NCBI GenBank assembly: GCA_020851795.1
Contig: JADZCA010000052.1
Span: 54,423-118,422, forward strand
DNA: 64,000 nucleotides
Direction: 5' to 3'
Source: Planctomycetota bacterium
GTDB taxonomy: Bacteria > Planctomycetota > PLA2 > JAEUHO01
Below are positions 1 through 8,507 of the stretch, one piece after another (position 1 is the stretch's first letter; each line of letters starts with the position of its first letter). Below the pieces are notes generated by a model that saw only the letters and a program-made list of their open reading frames with translations, did not search any database and was not told the DNA's origin. The translations under genes and the position numbers were made by a program.

Positions 1-2429
1 AAGTCGTCCACCTTCATCCCGCGCGCGAGGTAGTACTCGACGTAGGTGAAGCCGTTGGCGAGCGTGAAGGCGAGCTGCGAGATCGGGTTCGCGCCGGCCT
101 CGGCGATGTGGTAGCCCGAGATCGAGACGCTGTAGTAGTTCCGCACCTCGTTCTCGACGAACCACTGCTGGATGTCGCCCATCATCCGCAGCGCGAACGC
201 CGTCGAGAAGATGCACGTGTTCTGCGCCTGGTCCTCCTTGAGGATGTCGGCCTGCACCGTGCCGCGCACGGTGCGGACGGTGCGCGCGAAGAGCGCGGCG
301 TGCTCGAGCGGGTCGGGCGCCCGCCCGTGCTCCGCGCGGAAGCGGTCCACCTGCTGGTCGAGCGCGGTGTTGAAGAACATCGCGAGCAGGATCGGCGCCG
401 GCCCGTTGATCGTCATCGAGACCGACGTGTTCGGGTCGCACAGGTCGAAGCCGGCGTAGAGCCGGCCCATGTCCTCGAGCGTGCAGATGGACACGCCGCT
501 CTCGCCGATCTTGCCCCAGATGTCGGGCCGCTCGGCCGGGTCCTCGCCGTAGAGCGTCACCGAGTCGAACGCCGTGGAGAGGCGCTTGCTCGCCTCGCCG
601 CGGCAGAGGTAGTGGAAGCGGCGGTTGGTGCGGTCCGGCGGGCCCTCGCCGGCGAACTGCCGCTTGGGGTCCTCGTCGGTGCGCTTGAACGGGAACACGC
701 CGGCCGCGAACGGGAAGTGGCCCGGGAGGTTCTCGAGCAGCAGGAACCGGGCCACCTCGCCCGGCTCGTCGGTGCGCGGCAGCGCGACCTTGGGGAGCGC
801 CGTGCCCGCGAGGCTCTCGGTGGTGGTCGCGATCGCGACCTCGCGGTCGCGCACGCCGTAGCGCAGCGAGCCCGACTCGTACGCGGCCTTGCGGGCGGGC
901 CACGCGTCGAGCGCCGCCTGCGCCCGCGGGTCCACGCGGCGGCGCGCACGGTCGAGCGCCGCGTCGAGCGCCTCGAGCGCGCCGCTGCCGGCCCCGTCGC
1001 GGGCGAGCAGCACCCGCGCGCCCTCGAGGTGGGCGACGTCGCGGACGAGGCGGACCTGCTCGGTCGCCCACGCCTTGTAGCCCCGCACGGTGCGCGCGAT
1101 CTCGCCGAGGTAGTCGAGGCGGTCGTGCGGGATCACCGTCGTCGCGTGGGGTGCGCGCTCGCAGGCCGTCGCCGCGGCCGGCCGTCGCGCGAGGGCCCGG
1201 CCGGTCTTCTCCTGCGCGCGACGCACGAGGGCCTCGAACAGCGCGTCCACGCCCGGGTCGCAGAATCGGCTCGCGGTGGTCGGGAAGACGCCGAGGTCCT
1301 CGTCCTTGGCGTCGAACGCGCGCCGGTTGCGCCGCACCTGCTTGCGGACGTCGCGGAGCGCGTCCTCCGCCCCGCGCCGCTCGGCCTTGTTGACGGCGAC
1401 GAGGTCGGCGTAGTCGAGCATCCCGATCTTCTCGAGCTGGCTCGCCGCGCCGTACTCCGGCGTCATCACGTACACCGACACGTCGCACACGTCGACGATC
1501 TCGGTGTCGCCCTGGCCGGTGCCCGAGGTCTCGACGAACACCCAGTCGAAGCCCGCGAGCCGGCACATGCGGACCGCGTCCAAGGTCGCGGCGGCGAGCT
1601 CGCCCTTGGCCCCGCGCGTGGCGAGGCTGCGCATGTACGCCCGCGGGTGCGGGATCGAGTTCATGCGGATCCGGTCGCCGAGCAGCGCGCCGCCGGTGCG
1701 CCGCCGCGACGGGTCCACCGAGAGCACCGCCACGGTCGCGTCGGTCGTCCCCTCGAGGAAGCGGAGCACGAGCTCGTCGCACAGCGACGACTTGCCCGCG
1801 CCGCCGGTGCCGGTCACGCCCACGACGACCGAGCGGCGCTCCCGCGGGAGCGCGTCGGCCGCGGCGCGGACCGCGCGACCGAGGTCGGTGTCCCCGAAAC
1901 CCTCGCGCTCGGCGAGCGTGATCGCGGAAGCGAGGAGGCGGCGGTCGTGCGGCGAGAGGCGCGGCACCGCGCCGTCGCGGACGAGCCGCGGCGGCTCGAA
2001 GTCGGCCGCCTGCAGCATCGCGTCGATCATCCCCTGCAGCCCGAGGCGACGGCCGTCCTCGGGGCTGAAGATCTTGTCCACGCCGTACGCCTCGAGCGAC
2101 GCGATCTCCTCCGGGACGATCACCCCGCCGCCGCCGCCGAACAGCTTGACGTGCTCGGCGCCCATCTCGCGGAGCAGGTCCTTCGCGTACCGGAAGAACT
2201 CGACGTGCCCGCCTTGGTAGGACGAGATCGCGATGCCCTGGGCGTCCTCGTCCACCGCGGTCTGGACGATCTCGAGCACGCTGCGGTTGTGGCCGAGGTG
2301 GATCACCTCCGCGCCGCTGTCCTGCAGCAGGCGCCGGATCACGTTGATCGCGGCGTCGTGGCCGTCGAACAGCGCGGCGGCCGTGACGAAGCGGACGGGG
2401 TGCTTCCGACGGGACGGGGCGTGGTCCAT
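1..2429 (-). CDS. icmF: Fused isobutyryl-CoA mutase IcmF, first ~809 residues; C-terminus lies beyond the left edge
   Basis: IcmF interconverts isobutyryl-CoA and n-butyryl-CoA with adenosylcobalamin and joins the B12 domain, a MeaB-like G-protein chaperone and the mutase barrel in one chain. All three are visible in that order. The B12 motif DGHDAAI is at about 22-28 (lower-ligand His24), followed by GHNRSV. A P-loop GTGGAGKSS ends near 214 with Lys213. The barrel strings NTSVSMTINGPAP and GYHIAEAGANPISQLA come near the cut end. The domain order separates IcmF from plain methylmalonyl-CoA mutase. Family members run to about 1,090 residues, so roughly 280 are missing here. ATG 2429 is preceded by TACCTT eleven bases upstream and no clear ribosome binding site. 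It likely works in branched-chain or short-chain acyl-CoA turnover. Confidence 0.93.
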   Translation of the reverse strand, partial: MDHAPSRRKHPVRFVTAAALFDGHDAAINVIRRLLQDSGAEVIHLGHNRSVLEIVQTAVDEDAQGIAISSYQGGHVEFFRYAKDLLREMGAEHVKLFGGGGGVIVPEEIASLEAYGVDKIFSPEDGRRLGLQGMIDAMLQAADFEPPRLVRDGAVPRLSPHDRRLLASAITLAEREGFGDTDLGRAVRAAADALPRERRSVVVGVTGTGGAGKSSLCDELVLRFLEGTTDATVAVLSVDPSRRRTGGALLGDRIRMNSIPHPRAYMRSLATRGAKGELAAATLDAVRMCRLAGFDWVFVETSGTGQGDTEIVDVCDVSVYVMTPEYGAASQLEKIGMLDYADLVAVNKAERRGAEDALRDVRKQVRRNRRAFDAKDEDLGVFPTTASRFCDPGVDALFEALVRRAQEKTGRALARRPAAATACERAPHATTVIPHDRLDYLGEIARTVRGYKAWATEQVRLVRDVAHLEGARVLLARDGAGSGALEALDAALDRARRRVDPRAQAALDAWPARKAAYESGSLRYGVRDREVAIATTTESLAGTALPKVALPRTDEPGEVARFLLLENLPGHFPFAAGVFPFKRTDEDPKRQFAGEGPPDRTNRRFHYLCRGEASKRLSTAFDSVTLYGEDPAERPDIWGKIGESGVSICTLEDMGRLYAGFDLCDPNTSVSMTINGPAPILLAMFFNTALDQQVDRFRAEHGRAPDPLEHAALFARTVRTVRGTVQADILKEDQAQNTCIFSTAFALRMMGDIQQWFVENEVRNYYSVSISGYHIAEAGANPISQLAFTLANGFTYVEYYLARGMKVDD

Positions 2430-2582
2430 GGTGCCGGGGCAAGGTATCGACCCGGCCCGGGGCGCGGTAGCGGGGCCCGGGCGCGCCGGGCCCCGGCGTC
2501 GCGTGGCGCCCGACGCGCGCCCGGCCGGCGCCCGACGGTCGAGCGGCGCCCGACAGGCTTCGTCGCGCGACGGGGCGGTGGC

Positions 2583-2588
2583 TACGAT
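2583..2588 (+). promoter_or_regulatory. -10 box TACGAT for the membrane protein at 2606
   Basis: TACGAT fits the TANNNT pattern that precedes many genes here. It lies 17 nt before ATG 2606, with GGAGG (2596-2600) between them, so this gene has a short leader with a ribosome binding site. No convincing -35 is visible. Confidence 0.45.
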
Positions 2589-2605
2589 CCGGGCCGGAGG
2601 TGCTC

Positions 2606-3163
2606 ATGGCCCGCCCGCTCGGTCTCCCCGTCGGCAGCGTCCGCGCCCTGTGCCTGCTCGGCCTGTCGGCACGCTGCGTCCTCGACCTGCGGGCGCACGG
2701 CTCGGTCGCGCCGTGGCTGGTCTCCGCCGTCGTCGTCTCCGCGGTGTCGTACTTCTCGGCGCGCGCCGCGCGGGCGGGGACCGTGGACGCGCCCGCGCAC
2801 GGCGCGACGCCCCGCCACCCGCTCGGCCTGCCGGCCGGGACGATCCGCCTCCTCTTCCTCGCGCTCGCCGGCTACGGCGCCTGGCTGTGGTTCCGCGACC
2901 ACCCGCTCGAGGAGGGCGGCCGTCCGCTCGTCGTCGTGTCGATCGCCTTCGCGATCGGCGTGCTCGTGCGCGGCTTCCTGAGCCAGGTCCGCCGCCCCGA
3001 GGACGCCAGCACGCTGGTGTTCGAGCACCTCCAGGCGTTCGTGGCGGTCGCGTCGGCGGTCGGGCTGGTCGCGATCGCGGTGACGGGCCGGGACCACGAG
3101 CTCTCGTCGTGGATCGAGCCCACGCTCGGCGCCGTCTGCACCTACTACGCCGGCGTGAGGTAG
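2606..3163 (+). CDS. Small polytopic membrane protein with an internal duplication
   Basis: 185 residues, unrecognised. About four hydrophobic segments are present (roughly 10-22, 34-50, 78-94, 109-130) plus a fifth near the C-terminus (about 140-158), so it is an inner-membrane protein. The motif LGLPVGSVRALCLLGL near residue 5 recurs as LGLPAGTIRLLFLALAG near 75. This suggests the protein arose by duplication of a two-helix unit, each copy starting with GLPxGxxR at the membrane face. ATG 2606 is chosen over GTG 2600 because GGAGG (2596-2600) is correctly spaced for it. It stands alone between two minus-strand genes. No function is proposed. Confidence 0.7.
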   Translation: MARPLGLPVGSVRALCLLGLSARCVLDLRAHGSVAPWLVSAVVVSAVSYFSARAARAGTVDAPAHGATPRHPLGLPAGTIRLLFLALAGYGAWLWFRDHPLEEGGRPLVVVSIAFAIGVLVRGFLSQVRRPEDASTLVFEHLQAFVAVASAVGLVAIAVTGRDHELSSWIEPTLGAVCTYYAGVR

Positions 3164-3235
3164 CGGCTCCGTCGCCCACCGGGTCCACGCGCCGACGACG
3201 TCGGGGCGGCGTCGCTCGTGGAGCCGGCGGGCTCG

Positions 3236-5059
3236 TCAGCGCACCCAGGAGGAGTAGGCCTCGGCGCAGGCGGTGCGCCACGACGCGAGGAAGCGCGGCG
3301 GCCCGATCGCCACCCAGTCGGGGAGGTCCACGAGGGTCCCGCCCGAGCCGTCCGCGTCGAGCCGCCAGATGCCCGCCGTCGGGAACTGGGCGTCCTGCGT
3401 GTCCGTCTGGATCCAGACGAGGATCGCGCCGTGCTGGCGCGACACGTCGAGCGCGCCCAGGTTCACGTTGACCGTGCGCAGCGTCGAGGCGTCGGCCGCG
3501 TCGAAGATCGCGACGAAGGTCGGCGCCGGGGGAGGGTTGATGAGATCGAACGGGCCGCCGCCGATGCGCGACTCGACCGAGAGCTCGGCCAGCACCGCGT
3601 TCCCGCCGGGATGGTAAGCGAGCTCGTTGACGGCGTAGACGAACCCGAGGTCCTGCTCGACGCGCGCGCCGCCGGCGAGGACGTCGCGCCCGAACAGGGT
3701 CGTCTGGGCCACTTCGCCCTGCGGCGTGACGGCGGCCGGGATGAGCTGCAGGACGAAGTTCGCCCGCACGTACGCGCAGCGCGCGGCGGAGAGGCTCGCG
3801 AGCGACGCGTCCGGCGCGAGCACGAACTCGAGGACGCTGCCGCCGGGCACGGAGTAGAGCACGCCGGCGTCGGTGCCGTCGGCGTCGATGCGGCGCACGA
3901 CCCCGTCCACGGTCGGGTCCGGGTAGTAGAGGCCGGACGAGTCGGGCAACCAGCGCGGCGTCGGCGAGATCGAGCCCGCGGGCAGCACCGGGAGGTCCGA
4001 CCCCACGATGGCGCCGGTGGACGACGCGATCACGTCCACCGAGTCGAACCCGTCGAAGTAGTGGTTCCAGCGCAGGAGCGTGCGCGTGCCGTCCGGGGAG
4101 ACGCGCACGTCCACCAAGGCGGCGTCGAGCGGCCCGTCGCGCAGGTGCTCGTGCTCGGCGCCGCCGAGGGTCACGTCGGCGAAGACGTCGCGCGACGACT
4201 CCACGTCGAACTCGGCGTGCGCGTAGAAGGAGTGGTCGGCGTCGGGGAACCAGCCGAACAGCGGGTCGTACGGCTGCAGCGAGAGCGCGGAGTCGGGCTC
4301 CCAGAGCACGTCGCCCGTGGCGGTGTCCACCGTGCGGAGCAGCTGGCCGTCGAGCTGCAGATCGGACACGCGGAACTTCACGCGGTGCCCGTCCGGCGAC
4401 GGGATGTAGAGCGTCGCGTACTGCGTGTTCGGGAGCGGCAGGAGCGTGGCGCCGCCGTCGCTCGACGCGAGCACGAGGCTCTCGGGCAGCGGGAGCTGAG
4501 GGATCGCCTGCGTCTGCAGGTTGGGGTCGGTCGCCTGGACGAGGAAGTCGAGCACGGGCCCCGTGCGCAGGCCGATCCCGATGTGACCGAGCTCGACGTA
4601 GACCGTGTCCTCGAAGCAGTGGGTGACGAGGTCCTGCACCGCGGTCTGCGAGACGTGGAGGAACCCGTTCGCGTCGTCCCAGACCAAGAGGACGAGGTCG
4701 GTCTCGTCCGCGCCGACCGGCAGGACCGAGGGGTCGTAGCAGTAGCGGACCTTCGCCGGCACCACGAGGTCCTGGCCCACGGGCCCGATGCACATGAGGC
4801 CGGGCAGCTCGTCGATCGGACCGTCCTGCGGGTCGAGCGGCAGCGGGTCGGGCTGCGGCAGGATGCGCACCGCGACGTCGGCGGTCAGCGATCCCGGGAA
4901 GAGGACGAGGCGGACGTTGGTCACCTCGACCGTGCCGCCGTCCGGGCCGACGACGCCCTGGAAGATCGGGTCGACGTGGCTTCCGCCCGTGCCGCACGCG
5001 GCCAGCAGGGACAACGTGAGCAGGACGACGCCGCGGGCGGCGCCGGTTCCGATGCGCAT
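3236..5059 (-). CDS. Surface lipoprotein with ZU5-like domain and beta-propeller-like repeats
   Basis: 607 residues. The N-terminus is a lipoprotein signal with lipobox LLAAC (Cys22). Residues about 35-160 begin with GVVGPDGGTVEV and FPGSL, the pattern of bacterial ZU5-like beta-sandwich domains that start many surface lipoproteins. The rest is a series of beta-rich repeats with LLRWNHYFDG, PRWLPDSSGLYYPDPT and similar strings, which resemble TolB/WD40-type blades (PRWLPDSSGLYY in particular). It is probably anchored in the outer envelope. A GGAGG six bases before ATG 5059 and TAGGAT at 5080-5085 support the start. Ligand and role are unknown. Confidence 0.72.
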   Translation of the reverse strand: MRIGTGAARGVVLLTLSLLAACGTGGSHVDPIFQGVVGPDGGTVEVTNVRLVLFPGSLTADVAVRILPQPDPLPLDPQDGPIDELPGLMCIGPVGQDLVVPAKVRYCYDPSVLPVGADETDLVLLVWDDANGFLHVSQTAVQDLVTHCFEDTVYVELGHIGIGLRTGPVLDFLVQATDPNLQTQAIPQLPLPESLVLASSDGGATLLPLPNTQYATLYIPSPDGHRVKFRVSDLQLDGQLLRTVDTATGDVLWEPDSALSLQPYDPLFGWFPDADHSFYAHAEFDVESSRDVFADVTLGGAEHEHLRDGPLDAALVDVRVSPDGTRTLLRWNHYFDGFDSVDVIASSTGAIVGSDLPVLPAGSISPTPRWLPDSSGLYYPDPTVDGVVRRIDADGTDAGVLYSVPGGSVLEFVLAPDASLASLSAARCAYVRANFVLQLIPAAVTPQGEVAQTTLFGRDVLAGGARVEQDLGFVYAVNELAYHPGGNAVLAELSVESRIGGGPFDLINPPPAPTFVAIFDAADASTLRTVNVNLGALDVSRQHGAILVWIQTDTQDAQFPTAGIWRLDADGSGGTLVDLPDWVAIGPPRFLASWRTACAEAYSSWVR

Positions 5060-5079
5060 GGGGGCCTCCGAATCCCCCC

Positions 5080-5085
5080 ATCCTA
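5080..5085 (-). promoter_or_regulatory. -10 box TAGGAT for the ZU5-like lipoprotein
   Basis: TAGGAT on the minus strand lies 20 nt before ATG 5059, with GGAGG in between. This is a leadered example of the window-wide TANNNT promoter class. Confidence 0.5.
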
Positions 5086-5180
5086 CGGACCGGGGCCGGG
5101 ACCGCCATGTCCCCGGGGTCGAACGGCGCCCCCGCGCCTCGGCGCGGGCCCGCGTTCGTCTCCGCGCGGGCGTCCCGAGC

Positions 5181-5702
5181 TCAGGCCCGCGGCGGGGTCG
5201 GCTCGTGCGAGGCGTCGGCGACGGGCCCCGCGAGCAGGTCGACGAGGTGCCCGAGCACGTCGGCCACGAACTCGAAGGCCTCGACCGCCCCCGCCGGGCG
5301 CCCGGGCAGGTTGAGGACGAGGGCGCGCCCGAGCGTCCCGGCGACGGCGCGGCTGCCGATCGCCTTGAGCGTCCTCTCGGCGCTCCGACGGCGGATCTCC
5401 TCCGGGAGCCCGGGCACCTCGCGCTCGATCACGTCCCGCGTCGCCTCGGGCGTGACGTCGCGCGGCGCGACGCCGGTGCCCCCGGTGGTGAGCACCAGGC
5501 CCCCCGCCGCCGCGGCGTCGCGGATCGCCTGGGCGAGCCGCGGCCGTTCGTCGGGGACGACGACCGTCGCCGCGAGACGGAACCCCCGCGCCTCGAGCAC
5601 CGGCGCCAAGAGGCCGGCGGTGGCGTCGGGCCGGGTCCCGGCCGCGGCCCGGTCCGAGACGACGATCAGGGTCGTGGGCACCGGGCGCGGGACGGGGCTC
5701 AT
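5181..5702 (-). CDS. MoaB/MogA-family molybdopterin-binding protein
   Basis: 173 residues. MoaB/MogA proteins bind molybdopterin and adenylylate it ahead of metal insertion in molybdenum cofactor synthesis, in the cytoplasm. The family signature TTGGTGVAPRDVTPEAT is near residues 74-90, preceded by VVPDERPRLAQAI and followed by GLPEEIRRRS and NLPGRPAGAVEAF, all in the expected order. The length is normal. The start ATG 5702 overlaps the TGA stop of the EboE-like gene by 4 bp (ATGA at 5699-5702), so translation is probably coupled. No other moa or moe gene is nearby. Sequence alone does not separate MoaB from MogA. Confidence 0.85.
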   Translation of the reverse strand: MSPVPRPVPTTLIVVSDRAAAGTRPDATAGLLAPVLEARGFRLAATVVVPDERPRLAQAIRDAAAAGGLVLTTGGTGVAPRDVTPEATRDVIEREVPGLPEEIRRRSAERTLKAIGSRAVAGTLGRALVLNLPGRPAGAVEAFEFVADVLGHLVDLLAGPVADASHEPTPPRA

Positions 5703-6904
5703 CGGTCCTCCATCGGCCGGACGCCCTCGGAGGCGAGCACGCCGAGCACCCACTCGAGCTCGCGCGCGAGCGACTCGACGAGCGTCGGGGCGCGTACGGC
5801 GGCGGGGAGCGCGTCGAAGGTGTAGGTCTCGACCTCGAGGTGCGGCGTCGCGCGCGTGCGCACGACCTCGCGCAGGGCGGCCTCGAGGGCGGGGCGCGTG
5901 CTGCGCAGCGGCGGCACGAGGGTCTCCTGGTGCACCGGCACGTGGCAGTGGACCCGCCACGGCGCGGTCGCGGCCCAGCGCGCGGCGTCGCGGCCCCGGA
6001 GCACGTCGGGGAGGTCAGGAGCCCGCCGCAGCGACGCGCCGGAGCCGGCGACGACCTGGTGCAGCCACCGCGGTTCCTCGAAGCGTGCGAGCGCGTCCCG
6101 CCCCTCGGGGTCGGACGGATCCTCGAGCACGATCGCGCACGACGCCTGGAGCTTGACGAGGGGCACGCCCGCGGCGGCGAGCGCGCGCAACGAGGCGACG
6201 ACGTCCTCGCCCTCGACGGCCTGGTGGCAGACGTCGAAGCAGACGCCGACGCGGGCCCGCGCGGCGTCGTCGTCGCCGAACCCGTCGGCGAGCGGCCCGG
6301 TCAGGAACGCGATCGCCTCCTCGGTGGTCTCGAGGTCGCAGCACGGCTCGGGCTCGAGGCCGAGCCGCACGCGGGCCCCGGTCTCGGCCTCGAGGTCGCA
6401 CAGGCGCTTGCCGGTCTCGACGAGGTGCGCGACGGCGCGGGCGCGCGCGTCCCGGCCCTCGCGGGCCGACCGGAACGCGAGCGGCGAGGTGGAGAGCGAC
6501 GCGTCGCGCCCGGGACCGACGAGCCCGGCGATGGCGCGCGCGAAGTCGAGCGTGTAGGCGACGCGGGCGGGCTCGGCCCAGCCGGGGCGGTAGACCGACG
6601 CCTTCGCGCCCACGTCGTGGAAGCCCCCCACGACGAACGCGTTGCCCGTGAACGGGAACAGGTCGGCGGCCTCGAGCGTGTCGGCGAGGAGCCGGCGCCG
6701 CGGGGCGTCGTCGACGAGGTCGGCGACGCCGTCGGCGTCGAGGCGGATCGCCAGCCCGAACGGGCCGTCGGTGCCGAGCCGCTCGCGCAGGGGCCCGACC
6801 GTGTCGCGCACCGCGGCCTCGAGCCCCTCGACGCTGCCGTCGCGGTGGACGTTCATCCCGTAGCCGAGCCAGAAGTCGGCGCCGTCGGGTCCCCGGAGTC
6901 GCAT
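5699..6904 (-). CDS. eboE: EboE-like TIM-barrel protein
   Basis: 401 residues, resembling EboE, a xylose-isomerase-like TIM barrel found in gene clusters linked to export of secondary metabolites. Supporting strings are GYGMNVHRDGSVEGL at the N-terminus, PFGLAIRLDADG, FPFTGNAFVVGGFHD, VYRPGWAEPARVAYT and SLSTSPLAF, followed by the barrel motifs LGLEPEP, GVCFDVCH and VHCHVPVH with acidic and His side chains typical of metal-dependent sugar isomerase barrels. The other ebo genes are not in the window; its only partner is the overlapping MoaB-like gene. TAGGCT ends 8 nt before ATG 6904, so the mRNA may be leaderless. The substrate is unknown. Confidence 0.72.
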   Translation of the reverse strand: MRLRGPDGADFWLGYGMNVHRDGSVEGLEAAVRDTVGPLRERLGTDGPFGLAIRLDADGVADLVDDAPRRRLLADTLEAADLFPFTGNAFVVGGFHDVGAKASVYRPGWAEPARVAYTLDFARAIAGLVGPGRDASLSTSPLAFRSAREGRDARARAVAHLVETGKRLCDLEAETGARVRLGLEPEPCCDLETTEEAIAFLTGPLADGFGDDDAARARVGVCFDVCHQAVEGEDVVASLRALAAAGVPLVKLQASCAIVLEDPSDPEGRDALARFEEPRWLHQVVAGSGASLRRAPDLPDVLRGRDAARWAATAPWRVHCHVPVHQETLVPPLRSTRPALEAALREVVRTRATPHLEVETYTFDALPAAVRAPTLVESLARELEWVLGVLASEGVRPMEDR

Positions 6905-6912
6905 GGCTGAGC

Positions 6913-6918
6913 AGCCTA
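6913..6918 (-). promoter_or_regulatory. -10 box TAGGCT placed for a leaderless transcript (EboE-like gene)
   Basis: TAGGCT is separated from ATG 6904 by 8 nt, with no purine-rich ribosome binding site in between. Transcription would start at or next to the initiation codon. Confidence 0.5.
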
Positions 6919-6932
6919 CCGCGGCGGCGCGG

Positions 6933-8072
6933 TCAGCGTCGCAGCTCGAGGCCGAAGTAGCCCACGACGTCGGCGGTCGCCTGCTGGTCCACGAGGTTCT
7001 CCGTGAACCCGAGCTCGAGCGTCGCGCCGGGCCCCACGTCGATCTTCGCGCCGACGTTGAGGTACCAGTGGAAGCCCTTCCACCGTGCGACGTCGGACAG
7101 GAGCGAGGTCGCGTAGTCCGTCTCGACGATCAGGCTGAGGCCGTGCGACGGCCGCCACTCGAGCGCCCCGAACACGTGGGCGCGCCACGGCTCGTAGCGC
7201 ATGCCGTCGTAGGACTCCTCGGACCACCACGTCCCGCCCGCACCCCAGAACGCGTCGAACGCGCGCCCGACCCGCCGGGCGCCGACGACCTGGGCGCCGG
7301 CCTCGACCCCGCCGGCGTCGAAGGGCTCGCCGCCGGTCGGGGCGGTCGCCCGCGCGACGAGGGCCCACGACGTGGCGTCGCGGCCGCCGTCGACGAAGCG
7401 CCACTTCGCGATCCCCTCGACGTTGCCCAACGCGAGCCCCTTGCGGTCGTCGGCCGAGAACGTCGAGCCGTCGTCGAGCGTGCCCTGGATACGGAAGCGG
7501 TCGGTGTCGAAGTCGGGCCGGTCGTTGTCGAGGGTGATGAAGGACGTCACCTCGTGGAACGTGTCGATGAGGTCGTCGAGGACGCCGCCGCCGCGCCACT
7601 GCAGCGGCACGCGCACGCCGAGGTCGAGGTCGGCTGTGACGCCGTGCGTCCACGTCACGTCGAACGTGCGCGTCTCGCCGTCGGCGAGCAGGTCCCGCAC
7701 CGCCGGGGCCTCGCCGGGGGCGTCCTGCCGCCAGCCGAACGTGTTGCCCCACGCGAAGGCGAACCGCCAGGAGTCCACGCCGCAGCCGAGCGTGTCGGGC
7801 GACACCGCCGGGAGCGTGAGGCGGGCGTGCGCGAGCAGGTACTGGTCGCGCACCTCGACGGGGCCGCGACGAGGCTCGTCGCAGGGGTCGCACGCGGCCG
7901 GCGGGCCGGCGACCCACGCGGCCGGCGGCGAGCACGGGGCCGCGGCGGGCGCGGCGGGCCCCGCGACGGTGGAGCCGACGGGGCCCGGGCGGTACCGGAC
8001 CGCGTCGTCGGCGTGCGCCGCGGACGCGAACAGCCACAGGAGCGACGAAACGACGTCGGGGGACCCGCGCAC
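6933..8072 (-). CDS. DUF3187-like outer-membrane beta-barrel protein
   Basis: 379 residues. It begins with a weak signal peptide (hydrophobic 8-20, cut near AAHADDA) and a Pro/Ala/Cys-rich stretch. From about residue 110 it shows alternating beta-strands such as FDVTWTHGVTADLDLGVRVPLQW, shown here only as the segments TRTFDVTWTHGVTADL and DLGVRVPLQW, plus GNVEGIAKWRFVD, SWALVARATAPTGG and WYLNVGAKIDVGPG. It ends FGLELRR, with the terminal aromatic-containing strand expected of an outer-membrane barrel. This pattern matches DUF3187/PF11383-type proteins. The start is GTG 8072; no strong ribosome binding site is seen. Cargo is unknown. Confidence 0.65.
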   Translation of the reverse strand: MRGSPDVVSSLLWLFASAAHADDAVRYRPGPVGSTVAGPAAPAAAPCSPPAAWVAGPPAACDPCDEPRRGPVEVRDQYLLAHARLTLPAVSPDTLGCGVDSWRFAFAWGNTFGWRQDAPGEAPAVRDLLADGETRTFDVTWTHGVTADLDLGVRVPLQWRGGGVLDDLIDTFHEVTSFITLDNDRPDFDTDRFRIQGTLDDGSTFSADDRKGLALGNVEGIAKWRFVDGGRDATSWALVARATAPTGGEPFDAGGVEAGAQVVGARRVGRAFDAFWGAGGTWWSEESYDGMRYEPWRAHVFGALEWRPSHGLSLIVETDYATSLLSDVARWKGFHWYLNVGAKIDVGPGATLELGFTENLVDQQATADVVGYFGLELRR

Positions 8073-8134
8073 GACCGGCCTCCGGAACCCGGCGGCAACC
8101 TACCATGTCGCCCTCGTCCCCTCGGAGCGCCCCC

Positions 8135-8476
8135 GTGCCCGGACCGTTCGAGCGTCACGCCTTCGTCTGCCTCAACGAGCGCGCGGGCGGCGACCCGCGC
8201 GGCTGCTGCGCGGCGCGCGGCGCCGCCGCGGTGCTCGACGCGATGAAGGCGGGCGCGAAGGCGCGCGGCATCGCCGACCGCGTGCGCGTGCAGAAGGCCG
8301 GCTGCCTCGACGCGTGCGCGCAGGGCGTCTCGGTCGTCGTCTACCCCGAGGGCGTGTGGTACGGCGGCGTCACGCTCGCCGACGTGGACGCGATCCTCGA
8401 CGAGCACCTCGTGGGCGGCCGCCCCGTCGAGCGGCTCGTCGTCGCCCGCCAGGGCGGCGGCAAGCTCCCGCGCTGA
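8135..8476 (+). CDS. Thioredoxin-like [2Fe-2S] ferredoxin
   Basis: 113 residues. It is a small cytoplasmic electron carrier of the thioredoxin-like ferredoxin family, the fold of the Shethna protein and of the NuoE C-terminal domain. The four cluster ligands are visible as Cys12, Cys24 (or 25), Cys57 and Cys61, in HAFVCLNE, RGCCAARG and KAGCLDACAQG; VVVYPEGVWYGGV follows as in the family. GTG 8135 is chosen because GGAG (8124-8127) sits 7 nt upstream. TACCAT at 8101-8106 could be its -10 box, which would rule out the longer ATG 8105 reading. The electron partner is not evident. Confidence 0.85.
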   Translation: MPGPFERHAFVCLNERAGGDPRGCCAARGAAAVLDAMKAGAKARGIADRVRVQKAGCLDACAQGVSVVVYPEGVWYGGVTLADVDAILDEHLVGGRPVERLVVARQGGGKLPR

Positions 8477-8507
8477 GCCGCGACCGCCGGCGCGGCGGCG
8501 CCGGCGC

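Noticed and set aside
3180..3240. Further 231-bp element remnant before the ZU5-like lipoprotein stop
   Set aside because: Only GCCGACGACGTCGGGGCGG resembles the subterminal block; no terminal repeat is visible, so it may be composition alone.
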